A stretch of 42,293 nt of DNA from Candidatus Azophilus lithoversatilis (GCA_028278675.1 JAQAJJ010000046.1:1-42293), one strand, 5' to 3'. Numbered from the stretch's first letter, positions 22,241-30,926 are shown. Notes: generated from the sequence alone by a model not told the origin. Program-made: numbers and translations.

Positions 22241-25200
22241 TTACTGGCTCATCCGGTAAGTGACGCTGAACTTGAACATGCGCCCGAACGGGTTGTGGCT
22301 GAAGGCGTCGTAATTCATTTCGCGGCCAGTGAAGGGCGGGTCCTCATCCGCAAGGTTGATCGCCGAGAGCGACAGGCTGACCTGATCATCCATGAGGCTG
22401 TAGTTCAGATGCAGGTCGTGGGTTATGTGGCTTTTGATGTCCGTCACCCCGGATGGGTTGCCGGCCAAGTCATCGTAGCCGTCGATGTAGTTGAGGTTGT
22501 AACGCAGGTTCATCGGACCAATGGCGTAGTTGACGATGCCGCGGCCTTTCCACTTCGCCAAGGTGCGCGCCAGGGAGGTTCCGTAGTTGTACCGGCCGAG
22601 GGCGTCGTAGGCGTCGCCGAGCACCCATGAATCAATGTCGTAGCTCAGGATGCGGGTGCCGGTAACCCCAACGCTGGCGATGCCGGGACCAACTGGCAGA
22701 CTGTAGCGGGCGGTGAAGTCGATGCCGTCGGTTTCGGTGTCGGGTCCGTTGACGAGCTGGATGTCGATGATCTCTAGGTTCGCCGCCGCCGCATTGCCGC
22801 CGAAGGTCAGGCGGGAGAAGTAGGGACTGGCCGGGTCGCAGGGATCGGTCGGCCCACCGGGGCAGGCTGCCGCGAGAACATTGGTGAAGGGTTCCGTCAC
22901 GAGCGGTTTCTTGAAGTCGTATGACCAGTAGTCCAATGTGACGAAAACATTGTCGGTGTCCCCGATTAGGCCGTCGTGATCGACGAGCAGGCCCACGTTG
23001 AAGGTGGTGGCCTCTTCAGGCTCGAGATTGGGGTTGCCTTGAGTGTCAACGCGCTTGAACGCACCCGTCTGGCCGACGAACTGCAGCGAGTTGGACGAGG
23101 CGGAGGCGACGATTTGGTTCAGCGTCGGCCCGCGGAAGGTGGTGCCCACCGAAGCGCGCATCGCGATGCTTGGCAGCAGCTGCCAACGCACCGCGAGTTT
23201 GGGGTCGAGGCTGGAGCCTGCGGAGCCGCCGTAGTCCTCATAGCGCACCGACAATTGCGCCTCGACCGTTTCCGCCAAGGTGGCGTGGAGTTCGCCAAAC
23301 ACTGAGTAGATGTCCCGGTCCTCGTCGATGTGGGAGCCGGGTGGCAGGAAGCCGAACAAGCCGTTGCGATTGCTGGTGCAGTCCTTGATTTCCGGTCCGG
23401 CGGCGCAGGGGAAGAGCGAGAAATCATTCAACTCATAGGGGCCGGACTCGTAGGTTTCGCTTCGCCATTGGGTGCCGACCGCGAAACTCAATTCGTTGCC
23501 GGCCAGCGTCCACGGCAAGGCGCCAGTGAGAATGCCCTCCAGCACCAACAGCGACGCCTTTCCGTCGCCGCCATGCGGCGACAGCATGTAGTCGAGCAGC
23601 GCTTGGTTGTTCAAGTCGGGATTGAAATCGGGATTTTCCGCGATGCCGCCCGGCACCTGGGGATGGGAGCCGGGCATGGAATTGGAGAATGGAATCCAGT
23701 AGCGGCATGGCCCTTGGCCGGCATTGGCCATGACGGTGTCCAGGGAAAACGCCAGGTTGCCGTTCTCGTCGTACTCATTGGGCACCATGGCTTCGCACTC
23801 GTGTCCGCCGAGGCCTTGTCGGGCACGGGCGTCGCGATAGACCATGGTGTCGCCGCCGTCAAAGTCCCGTTCGGACTGGGAATAGGTGGCGGAAGTCGTC
23901 CAGCCGTAGTCTCCGAGGTCGCCGTCCAACGTGAAGTTCAGCCGCCACAGGTCGGATTTGCGGTGATGGTCGCGAAGCGGGCCATCCTGACCGTAGTAGC
24001 GGCCGTAGAACCAAGCCACATCCTGCCAGGCAGCAGGGATGCCGGCATCCGTCTGGGCGGGGTCGCCCTGCCAGCGGCAGTAGTCCGCATCGCACCAGGC
24101 GTAGTCGCCGTAGATGTCGGGGTACCTGCTGGCCATGTCCACCAAGCCCGGGTTGTTGGCGCGGATGGTGCGGTTTTCGTCCACCAGCCGGTTGGGCGGG
24201 TAGGATGGGGAGGTGTTCCAGCCGGGCACGTTGCTGTCAGTGATCAAAAACTCGCCGGTCAAGGTGATGCTGTCACTGACCTCCCATGATCCTTCCGTGA
24301 ACCACTGCCAGCGCTCCGCTTCCTCGGAAATGTTGTCGAACGCCGTGTACTGGAAGCGACAGAAACCACCGCCGGTGTTGCCGGCCACGCCGGCCGTGGT
24401 AATCGCGCCGCCAAGCTTCTCGCAGTTGGGATCGACGATGCCCGTTGCCAGTAGGCCGGTGAAGCCGCCGATGGGAAATGCGTTCCACCGATCCAAGGGC
24501 ACCACGACGGAAGGCCGGCCGACGCTCGACCAGCCACCGCCGGGGCTGTCGGCGTAGGGTCGCACGGCCCAATCCCGCTCGGACAGCTCAAGTTCGCCGC
24601 GTTTGATGTAGCTGAAGGAGCTTGCGATGTGGCCGCGGCCGTCAGCGAAGTCGGTGCCGACGATTACGCCCGCTTCGGTGTCGCCGCTGGAGTCCTCGAT
24701 GGTCTTATGGTTGGCGGACACTTCAAAGCCAGTGAAGTCGCTGCGGGTGATGAAGTTCATCACCCCGGCGATGGCGTCCGAACCGTAGGTGGCGGCTGCG
24801 CCATCACGCAGGATCTCAATCCGTTCCACGGCGATGGAAGGCATCATGTTCACGTCCACCAGCAATTGCGCCTGCGCACCGATGGCGTGGGGCGACCAAG
24901 TGGTGCGACGACCGTTGATGAGAACCAGCGACCGGCTGGGACCGAGTCCGCGAATGTTGACCGTGGCTCGGTCGGCGCCGGCGCCAGCCTGAAACTGGTC
25001 GGTTTCGCCGTCAGCCCCTTGGCTGAACGACAGGTTCTTGATCAGGTCCAACGTGGTGGGCGACCCTTCCAACGCCAAGTCGTTCCGGGTGAGCGCGGTC
25101 ACCGGCAAGGGCGCGTCCTCCGGCGTGCCCTTGATGTAGGAGCCGGTCACCAGAATTTCCTCGATTTCGCCGTCGGCGGCGAAACCGTGCCCCGCAACGG

Positions 25201-25255
25201 CGAGCAACGGCAGCATGAGACAGGTAGCCAAACGGCTTGAGAATGGTTGATTCAC
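22241..25255 (-). CDS. TonB-dependent outer membrane receptor, intact
   Basis: A 1,004-residue receptor. Signal peptide to about residue 27 (ATCLMLPLLAVAGHGFAAD), TonB-box-like EEILVTGS (32-39), plug domain with VNIRGLGPSRSLVLINGRR and VERIEILRDGAAATYGSDAI, and a long beta-barrel ending NPFGRMFKFSVTYRMSQ. I prefer GTG 25255, with GGAGG and five bases before it, over the GTG at 25261. It is a paralogue of the frameshifted receptor at 7035, with the same GSYIxGTPED segment. The extended periplasmic N-terminus of a sigma-regulating transducer is absent. The gene lies head-on to the steroid row and is divergent from an acyl-CoA dehydrogenase, so a steroid or other lipid substrate is likelier than a siderophore, but the sequence does not prove it. 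Confidence 0.92.
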   Translation of the reverse strand: MNQPFSSRLATCLMLPLLAVAGHGFAADGEIEEILVTGSYIKGTPEDAPLPVTALTRNDLALEGSPTTLDLIKNLSFSQGADGETDQFQAGAGADRATVNIRGLGPSRSLVLINGRRTTWSPHAIGAQAQLLVDVNMMPSIAVERIEILRDGAAATYGSDAIAGVMNFITRSDFTGFEVSANHKTIEDSSGDTEAGVIVGTDFADGRGHIASSFSYIKRGELELSERDWAVRPYADSPGGGWSSVGRPSVVVPLDRWNAFPIGGFTGLLATGIVDPNCEKLGGAITTAGVAGNTGGGFCRFQYTAFDNISEEAERWQWFTEGSWEVSDSITLTGEFLITDSNVPGWNTSPSYPPNRLVDENRTIRANNPGLVDMASRYPDIYGDYAWCDADYCRWQGDPAQTDAGIPAAWQDVAWFYGRYYGQDGPLRDHHRKSDLWRLNFTLDGDLGDYGWTTSATYSQSERDFDGGDTMVYRDARARQGLGGHECEAMVPNEYDENGNLAFSLDTVMANAGQGPCRYWIPFSNSMPGSHPQVPGGIAENPDFNPDLNNQALLDYMLSPHGGDGKASLLVLEGILTGALPWTLAGNELSFAVGTQWRSETYESGPYELNDFSLFPCAAGPEIKDCTSNRNGLFGFLPPGSHIDEDRDIYSVFGELHATLAETVEAQLSVRYEDYGGSAGSSLDPKLAVRWQLLPSIAMRASVGTTFRGPTLNQIVASASSNSLQFVGQTGAFKRVDTQGNPNLEPEEATTFNVGLLVDHDGLIGDTDNVFVTLDYWSYDFKKPLVTEPFTNVLAAACPGGPTDPCDPASPYFSRLTFGGNAAAANLEIIDIQLVNGPDTETDGIDFTARYSLPVGPGIASVGVTGTRILSYDIDSWVLGDAYDALGRYNYGTSLARTLAKWKGRGIVNYAIGPMNLRYNLNYIDGYDDLAGNPSGVTDIKSHITHDLHLNYSLMDDQVSLSLSAINLADEDPPFTGREMNYDAFSHNPFGRMFKFSVTYRMSQ

Positions 25256-25402
25256 AGACACCTCCCCAGCAGTGCGAATTGTCGGATTTTCAATGCAAAT
25301 TTGCCCGTTGGCACGGACGAGGCCACTATGGCCTTGTTATTTTGCGAATGCAATAAGATGCGCGGCGAACGGCACTTTCTTTTGCGGATTGAGCCCCGCA
25401 CA

Positions 25403-26635
25403 ATGATGGACCCAAACGGGGGCGGGGCGCGGCCATTGGACACTTCATTCAGCGACGAGCACGAGGCGTTTCGTGACGAGGCGCGGGCCTTCCTCGACGC
25501 CAACCTCCCTGAGGACCTCAGGCGAGCGCAACGCCTTTGTCCGGGCATCTTTCTCGACTACGAGCACAACATCCGCTGGCACCGCATCCTGCATCGGCAG
25601 GGTTGGGTGGCGCCCGCATGGCCGAAGGAGCACGGCGGGCCGGGTTGGGACTTGACCCGCCGCTACCTCTGGTCCATCGAGGCCACTCGGGCGGAGGCGC
25701 CCAGCTTGGCACCGATGGGCCTCGGCATGTGCGGCCCCATGCTGATCGGCTACGGCACGGAGGCGCAGAAGGCCGCGCTGCTGCCGCGCATTCTGTCCGG
25801 GGAGGACTATTGGTGCCAAGGCTATTCCGAGCCCGGCTCCGGTTCCGACTTGGCCTCACTGAACTTGAAGGCCGTTTCCGATGGCCACTGCTACCGGCTC
25901 AACGGCTCGAAGATCTGGACCACCCACGCCCACTATGCCAACAAGATGTTCTGTCTCGTGCGCACCCGTGAGGGGGAAAGGCCGCAACAGGGCATCACCT
26001 TCCTGCTGCTCGACATGGACTCTCCCGGCGTCCGAGTCGAGCCCATCGTCTTCGCCTCCGGCACCCACGAGGTCAACCAGGTGTTCTTCGACGACGTTCG
26101 GGTGCCGAAGTCCAACCTCGTCGGCCAGGAGCATGAGGGCTGGACCGTAGCCAAGTACCTGCTTGAGTTTGAGCGCGGTGGTGGCGGCTCGGCGGGCTAT
26201 CAGACGGCGCTCGACCGGGTTCGCCGCTTGGCAGCGCAAACCCCTGGCGAACAGGGCGCGCTCATTGACGACTCTGACTTCCGCAGTCGGCTCGATGCCG
26301 CGGACGTCAAGCTGCAAGCCATCAAGGCCACTGAATTCCGCATCATGGCGGCGCTCTCCAAGGGTCAGCCGCCGGGACCGGAGTCCTCCATCATGAAGAA
26401 CTTCGGCGCGGACATTGGCCAGGCGCTAACCGAGCTGGCCTTGGAGGCGCTCGGCGTGCAAGCCGCCCCGCACCAGCCGGAGGCATTGGCTGCGGGCCGC
26501 AACGTGCCGCCCATCGGTCCGGCCAGCGGCGTGACCGTCTTTCCCCGCTACTTCAACCTGCGGGCCAGCTCCATCGCCGGCGGCACCAATGAGGTGCAGA
26601 AGAACATCGTCGCCAAGCTGGTGCTCGGCCTCTAG
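25403..26635 (+). CDS. Acyl-CoA dehydrogenase
   Basis: A 410-residue FAD-dependent acyl-CoA dehydrogenase, full-length. The N-terminal helical domain (FSDEHEAFRDEARAFLDANL) leads into GWVAPAWPKEHGGPGW, then WCQGYSEPGSGSDLASLNLK, the flavin/substrate loop, NGSKIWTTHAHYANKM, and the C-terminal ASSIAGGTNEVQKNIVAKLV. The catalytic Glu position is not obvious to me in LRASSIAGGTNE, as in several steroid-type FadE proteins that work as heteromers. The YSEPGSGSDLAS and WT-HAHYANKMFCLVRT pattern recalls the FadE groups that act on HIP-CoA or side chains. ATG 25403 or 25406 starts the homology; an earlier ATG at 25247 would overlap the receptor gene. Divergent from the TonB receptor over a 147-bp gap. 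Confidence 0.88.
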   Translation: MMDPNGGGARPLDTSFSDEHEAFRDEARAFLDANLPEDLRRAQRLCPGIFLDYEHNIRWHRILHRQGWVAPAWPKEHGGPGWDLTRRYLWSIEATRAEAPSLAPMGLGMCGPMLIGYGTEAQKAALLPRILSGEDYWCQGYSEPGSGSDLASLNLKAVSDGHCYRLNGSKIWTTHAHYANKMFCLVRTREGERPQQGITFLLLDMDSPGVRVEPIVFASGTHEVNQVFFDDVRVPKSNLVGQEHEGWTVAKYLLEFERGGGGSAGYQTALDRVRRLAAQTPGEQGALIDDSDFRSRLDAADVKLQAIKATEFRIMAALSKGQPPGPESSIMKNFGADIGQALTELALEALGVQAAPHQPEALAAGRNVPPIGPASGVTVFPRYFNLRASSIAGGTNEVQKNIVAKLVLGL

Positions 26636-26669
26636 CGTACCCATCCACCGGATTTTTTTGGAGAAATCC

Positions 26670-27407
26670 ATGACCCAACTCGTGTTGCGCGAAGACCAGG
26701 ACGGCCTTTGCACCTTGACCCTCAACCGCCCCGAGGCGCTCAACGCCTTGAGCCCGAACCTGTTCGTCGAACTGCGCCGCCACATCGACGCCATTGGGGA
26801 GCAGACCGAGACGGTGGGCTGCGTGGTCCTTTGCGGCAAGGGCCGTTCGTTCTCCGCCGGCAACGACCTAAAGGCCATTCAGGCCGGCGAGCGGGCGCCG
26901 AGCCCGCACTTCCAAGCGGAGACCTTGGAGGCCATCGAGCGATTGCCGCAGCCGGTCATCGCCGCGGTGCAGGGCCACTGCTACACCGGCTCCCTCGAAC
27001 TGGCCTTGGCCTGCGATCTCCTGATCGCAGCTGAGGATGCGCGCTTTGCCGACACCCACGGCAAATGGGCCATGTCGCCGACCTGGGGCATGACCCAGCG
27101 CCTGCCGCGCCGGGTGGGACTGCTTAACGCCAAGGAGATGATGTTCAGCGGGCGAGTGATTGGCGGTGCCGAAGCCGTCGCCCTCGGCCTCGCCAACCGC
27201 TGCGTGCCCGCTGGCGAATTGATGGACGCTGCCGAAGCGATGGCCCGCTCGTTTCTGGCCAATTCCTGGTTCACCCTGCGCGCCGACAAGATGCTGGTCA
27301 ACGGCGGCCTGGACCGGGGCCTAAGCGAAGGCTTGCGCTTCGAACGAACCGAGAACCCCGGCAGCGGGCCGGACATGGCCGAGCGGCTCAAGCAGTTTGG
27401 ACGTTAG
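26670..27407 (+). CDS. Enoyl-CoA hydratase/isomerase family protein
   Basis: A 245-residue crotonase. The N-terminus is typical (LTLNRPEALNALSPNLFVEL), with KGRSFSAGNDLKAIQAG for the oxyanion hole and GHCYTGSLELALACDLLIAA, where the first catalytic Glu is kept (SLELAL). The second catalytic position is unusual: HGKWAMSPTWGMTQRLPRR has Lys/Trp where hydratases have PExxLG, so it may be an isomerase or hydrolase rather than a hydratase. ATG 26670 follows GGAG with a good spacing; 34 bp after the acyl-CoA dehydrogenase gene, so an operon with it is likely. Its stop overlaps the end of clpP on the other strand. Confidence 0.85.
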   Translation: MTQLVLREDQDGLCTLTLNRPEALNALSPNLFVELRRHIDAIGEQTETVGCVVLCGKGRSFSAGNDLKAIQAGERAPSPHFQAETLEAIERLPQPVIAAVQGHCYTGSLELALACDLLIAAEDARFADTHGKWAMSPTWGMTQRLPRRVGLLNAKEMMFSGRVIGGAEAVALGLANRCVPAGELMDAAEAMARSFLANSWFTLRADKMLVNGGLDRGLSEGLRFERTENPGSGPDMAERLKQFGR

Positions 27408-27994
27408 CCGAGTTCGTCCACGCTGGCGATGATCTTGCCGACCAAGCCGTACTCAACGGACTCCTCAGCGCTCATCCAGTAGTCCCGGTCGGTGTCCTCG
27501 GCCACCTTCTTCAAGGGCTGTCCGGTGCGCTCGGCAATGATCTGGTTGATGCGCTCGCGGGTCTTGATGATCTCCCGGGCGTGGATTTCGATGTCCGAAG
27601 CGTCGCCGCCGAAGCCGCCCGCCGGCTGGTGAATCAGAAAGCGGGTGTTGGGCAGGCAGAGCCGGTCCTCCTTCTCCGGGGCCAAGTAGATGTGGGTGGC
27701 GATGCTGCCCACCCAGCCGGTGCCGACGATGCGCACCCTGGGCTTGATGTAGCCGATCATGTCGAAAATGGTGTCGCCGGACTCGACGTGGCCGCCGGGC
27801 GAGCCCAGATAGATCGTGATCGGATCGTCCGACTCGAAGGACAGGCTCAGCAGCTTCTCCGCTGTTCGCTGGGCCAGGTCCTTGGTGATCTCGCCGAAAA
27901 TGGTCAATGTGCGATGCTTGAACAGCGAGCTTTCCAGCAGGTTGAACTGCTTGGCGGCTTCGATCATGTCCCGCTCGCCTTCTAGATTGGTCAT
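27404..27994 (-). CDS. clpP: ClpP-like serine protease subunit (paralogue type)
   Basis: A 196-residue ClpP fold with the full catalytic triad Ser97 (GTGWVGSIATH), His122 (RFLIHQPAGG) and Asp171 (DTDRDYWMSAEE). It differs from housekeeping ClpP in the sequence around the Ser (GWVGSIATH instead of GQAASMGA) and in its N-terminal part (MTNLEGERDMIEAAKQF, no propeptide). So I take it as a second, ClpP-like enzyme working with a Clp ATPase or alone; neither clpX nor clpA is in the window. The ATG at 27994 follows AGGAG by five bases; an ATG at 28060 would add 22 residues with no homology. The neighbouring genes give no clue to substrate. Confidence 0.88.
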   Translation of the reverse strand: MTNLEGERDMIEAAKQFNLLESSLFKHRTLTIFGEITKDLAQRTAEKLLSLSFESDDPITIYLGSPGGHVESGDTIFDMIGYIKPRVRIVGTGWVGSIATHIYLAPEKEDRLCLPNTRFLIHQPAGGFGGDASDIEIHAREIIKTRERINQIIAERTGQPLKKVAEDTDRDYWMSAEESVEYGLVGKIIASVDELG

Positions 27995-28090
27995 AAGGGC
28001 TCCTAAGGGCAAGAGTGCGGGATGAGCAGGGCATTCCCGCAGGTTGTGCGATAGACTCAAAGGCCGCGAATTCTACATGAGGGGAATCCC

Positions 28091-29014
28091 ATGCCGTTAG
28101 TGCCGGAGTACCAGGCGATGCTGGAGGCGCTGGCCGCCGAACCCGGACCGCCGATCGTCGAGATGACACCTGATGAAGCCCGGGCGCTCTATCGGATGAT
28201 GCGCCCGTTGAACGACGCTCTTGCGGTGGGCGAGGTGATTGAGCGCCGCGTTCCCGGCCCGGCTGGCGAGGTGCCGCTGCGCATCTACCGGCCGCAGGCG
28301 CCGGGACCGCATCCGGTGTTGGTCTATTTTCATGGCGGCGGCTGGGTCATCGGCGACCTTGACACCGCCGACGCCGCCTGCCGCGACCTTTGCGAAACAG
28401 CGGGCTGCGTGGTGGTGTCCGTTGACTACCACTTGGCTCCGGAACACCGTTTCCCCGCCGCGGTGGACGACAGCTACGCCGCCTTGGAATGGGTGGCCAG
28501 CCACAAGGATGAGCTCGGCGGCAGCGGACGCCTCGCAGTGGCCGGCGAAAGCGCGGGCGGCAACCTGGCGGCGGTCCTCTGCCTGAAGGCCCGCGACCAA
28601 GCGGGGCCGCCAATCGACTTTCAACTGCTCCTCTACCCGGTAGTGGACCACGACTTGAGCCGCCCATCCTACGTTGACAACGGCACTGGCTACATTCTGG
28701 AGACCGCCACCATGCATTGGTTCTGGGACCACTATTGTCCGGAGCCGGTCAGCCGCAGCCATCCCTACGCCTCGCCACTGAAGGCCGCCGACCACGCCGG
28801 CCTGCCCCCGGCCTTGGTGATGACCGCCGAGTTCGACCCGTTGCGTGATGAGGGCAACCTGTATGCGGAAACGCTGGCCGCCGCCGGCAACCAGGCTGAG
28901 GCCATTTGCTGCGAGGGCCTAGTCCATGATTTCTTTGCCACCGCGCAGCAGTTCAAGGCCAGCCGCGCCCCATTCGAGACCGCCTGCGCTGCGCTGCGCA
29001 AAGCGCTGCGGTAA
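28091..29014 (+). CDS. HSL-family alpha/beta hydrolase (esterase/lipase)
   Basis: A 307-residue hormone-sensitive-lipase-like esterase. It has the HGGGWVIGD oxyanion motif (81-89), the nucleophile GESAGG with Ser154, then EFDPLRDEG (Asp) and GLVHDFF (His). The cap region at the N-terminus is of usual length. It hydrolyses short- or medium-chain esters; in this setting a steroid ester or another lipid is possible but not shown. The ATG at 28091 follows AGGGGAATCCC. A degenerate CYP153 gene follows 18 bp after its stop, so the two were probably one operon. Confidence 0.88.
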   Translation: MPLVPEYQAMLEALAAEPGPPIVEMTPDEARALYRMMRPLNDALAVGEVIERRVPGPAGEVPLRIYRPQAPGPHPVLVYFHGGGWVIGDLDTADAACRDLCETAGCVVVSVDYHLAPEHRFPAAVDDSYAALEWVASHKDELGGSGRLAVAGESAGGNLAAVLCLKARDQAGPPIDFQLLLYPVVDHDLSRPSYVDNGTGYILETATMHWFWDHYCPEPVSRSHPYASPLKAADHAGLPPALVMTAEFDPLRDEGNLYAETLAAAGNQAEAICCEGLVHDFFATAQQFKASRAPFETACAALRKALR

Positions 29015-29032
29015 CTGGAAGGGCCGGCCAGC

Positions 29033-29711
29033 ATGAGCGAACTCTGGGATCAACAAGCGGGGGTCGAAGCGGTGCCGCTTGAGGAAATCGACATCAGCCG
29101 ACCGGAACTGTATCGAGACGACAGTTGGCGACCGTGGTTCGCCCGCCTGCGGCGTGAAGCGCCTCTGCACCATCTGGCTGACAGCGACAACGGCGCGTTC
29201 TGGTCGGTGACCAATCGTCGGCGGCAACGACACCACCCGCAACAGCATCAGCGGCAGCGTGATGGCGCTGAACGAACATCCGGACGAGTTCCAAAAGCTC
29301 AAGGACAACCCCAAGCTGATTCCCAACATGGTCTCGGAGATCGTTCGCTGGCAAACCCCGGTCATTCACATGCTTCGCACCGCCTTGGAGGACTTTGAGC
29401 TGGACGGCCAGCGCATCAAAGCGGGCGACAAGGTGGTCATGTGGTACCTTTCCGGGAACCGAGACGAGGCGGTATTCGACGACCCGGACCGCTTGCGAAT
29501 CGACCGCCCCAACGCCCGCGCCCACCTCGCCTTTGGCTTCGGCATCCACCGCTGCATGGGCAACCGGCTAGCGGAGCTGCAGCTCAAGGTGCTGTGGGAG
29601 GAGATACTGAAGCGTTTCCGCAAGGTGGAGCTGGTCGGCGACGTGGTTCGCCTGCCCAACAACTTCATCCGCGGCATCAAGGACTTCCCGGTGCGCCTGC
29701 ACCCGATCTAG
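29033..29711 (+). pseudogene. CYP153-like cytochrome P450, large internal deletion
   Basis: The N-terminal 60 residues ([40 protein letters not shown]) match the start of a CYP153 alkane hydroxylase. The frame then breaks near 29214, and the rest reads in another frame from the I-helix ([13 protein letters not shown]) through [35 protein letters not shown], the heme loop [18 protein letters not shown] (Cys ligand) to the end RLHPI. Total length is 679 nt against about 1,260-1,400 for an intact gene, so some 600-700 bp covering helices B' to H are gone. CYP153 enzymes hydroxylate alkane ends; this copy cannot fold. The TAG stop at 29709-29711 is part of the CTAG flank of the next element. Confidence 0.85.
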
Positions 29712-29820
29712 GGAGCCTCTGATCAAGTCCCGGAAGCTCAGAGGAGTCTGGCGGGCGGGATGGTGCAAGGGCGCCTTAACCCGTGAAATGCTGAGCGAAC
29801 GCGACTTGATCAGAGGTTCC
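29712..29820. mobile_element. MITE-like element 1, 18-bp inverted repeats in CTAG
   Basis: 109 bp, with left end GGAGCCTCTGATCAAGTC (29712-29729) and right end GACTTGATCAGAGGTTCC (29803-29820), reverse complements except one base. CTAG stands directly outside both ends (29708-29711, 29821-29824), as a 4-bp target duplication would. The TIR and the CTAG (YTAR-like) target recall IS5-type transposons; no transposase is present, so it is a non-autonomous remnant. Family is an inference. Confidence 0.72.
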
Positions 29821-29824
29821 CTAG

Positions 29825-30001
29825 GAGCCTGCGCCATAGGAAGTCGCGAAAGCGAAATTCGACGCGAACCGCGGGTTCGCGCCGCCGCATCCCTTTGGAC
29901 TGGCGATTGAGGAGAATATCCAGCTATATTTGACGAAATCGAACGTTCAAAGGGGCGGATGAGAGCGGATTTGCAGCCGTGAATTCCGGAGGCAGAGGCT
30001 C
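29825..30001. mobile_element. MITE-like element 2, weaker inverted repeats in CTAG
   Basis: 177 bp with ends GAGCCTGCGCC and GGCAGAGGCTC (9 of 11 match as inverted repeats; perfect over CTAGGAGCCT / AGGCTCCTAG when the flanks are counted). CTAG flanks both ends, the left one shared with element 1. Inside is a stem CGCGAACC-GCG-GGTTCGCG at 29863-29881. No coding frame. With element 1 it fills the gap up to the SDR gene, except 37 bp that carry its ribosome site. Confidence 0.5.
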
Positions 30002-30038
30002 CTAGACCAAAAAAGTTCAGCAAATCGGAGAACAATCC

Positions 30039-30755
30039 ATGGACACAGCCGTTGTGATTGGCGTCGGGCCGTTGGCTGGCCTTGGCGGTGCGCTTTGCCA
30101 GCGGTTCGCCGCAATGGGCCTGCACGTGTTCGCGGGGGGCCGAACCAAGGCCCAAGTGGAAAGCGTGGCGCAAAGCATCCGGGACGCGGGTGGTGAAGCG
30201 ACCGCGGTGGTCGCGGACGCCACCGATGAGGCGTCGGTGGCGGCGTTGTTCGACGCTGCGGGCGACGGCCTGGCTGTTGCCATCTACAACGCCGGCAACA
30301 ACCAGCCGGGGCGGGTCATCGACATGGACGCGGACTACTTTGAGTCCGCTTGGCGGGTGTGCTGCTTCGGCGGCTTTCTGTTTGGGCGCGAGGCGGTGCG
30401 CCGCTTCCTGCCCAAAGGCGGTGGCACGCTGCTCTTCACCGGCGCCAGCGCCTCCATGCGCGGACGCGCCAATTTCGGTGCGTTCAGTGCCGCCAAAGGG
30501 GGCTTGCGCAATCTCGCCCAAGCCATGGCCAAGGAGTACGGCCCGGAGGGCGTCCATGTCGGCCATGTGGTGGTGGACGGCGCCATCGGTGGCGAGAAGA
30601 TCATGCGCGGTTTCCCGCAGTACGCGGAAAAACTCGGTGAGCAAGGCATGATCTCCCTCGAGGGGATCGCCGACGGCTTCGCTTACCTCCACAACCAGCC
30701 CCACCGCGCCTGGACCTTCGAAATCGACCTGCGCACTTCCGTGGAGCGGTGGTAA
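30039..30755 (+). CDS. SDR-like oxidoreductase lacking the catalytic Tyr
   Basis: A 238-residue SDR fold: glycine-rich loop IGVGPLAGLG (7-16), AGGRT for the cofactor, AIYNAGNNQPG (NAG motif), TGASASMRGRANFGAF. The catalytic Ser lies at about 136, and Lys153 is present, but the residue that should be Tyr is Phe149 (FGAFSAAKGG). A set of SDR-like proteins share the FGAF/FAAF pattern, so this may be normal for its own subfamily, in which another residue or no acid-base chemistry is used. The C-terminus ends TFEIDLRTSVERW. ATG 30039 follows GGAG with normal spacing. Confidence 0.8.
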   Translation: MDTAVVIGVGPLAGLGGALCQRFAAMGLHVFAGGRTKAQVESVAQSIRDAGGEATAVVADATDEASVAALFDAAGDGLAVAIYNAGNNQPGRVIDMDADYFESAWRVCCFGGFLFGREAVRRFLPKGGGTLLFTGASASMRGRANFGAFSAAKGGLRNLAQAMAKEYGPEGVHVGHVVVDGAIGGEKIMRGFPQYAEKLGEQGMISLEGIADGFAYLHNQPHRAWTFEIDLRTSVERW

Positions 30756-30763
30756 CGGCCATA

Positions 30764-30849
30764 GGGCGGTTCGCCCTCGAGCCGAAGGAACAGCTTCGAA
30801 CGAGGGTCGGCTTGAGGGCGTCCCGCCCTCGGACGGCGCGAAGCGCCGT
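30764..30849. repeat. Cluster of strong hairpins after the SDR gene
   Basis: Four stems in 86 bp: GGGCG-GTT-CGCCC (30764-30776); CCCTCG...CGAGGG with an inner CGAAG-GAACAG-CTTCG (about 30774-30806); GAGGGCG-TCC-CGCCCTC (30814-30830); ACGGCGC-GAA-GCGCCGT (30833-30849). Looks like a REP-type cluster or a structured 3' end, since it begins eight bases after the SDR stop. No T tract follows, so no simple terminator is called. The 87-bp repeats start about 80 bp later; the stretch between holds nothing recognisable. Confidence 0.65.
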
Positions 30850-30926
30850 TCCCCACGCAATGGACGTCCCGCAGGCAAAGCGCGTGTTCCCCGCCTATCG
30901 GCACCCCGGCGGGCCGGGACGGGAAC

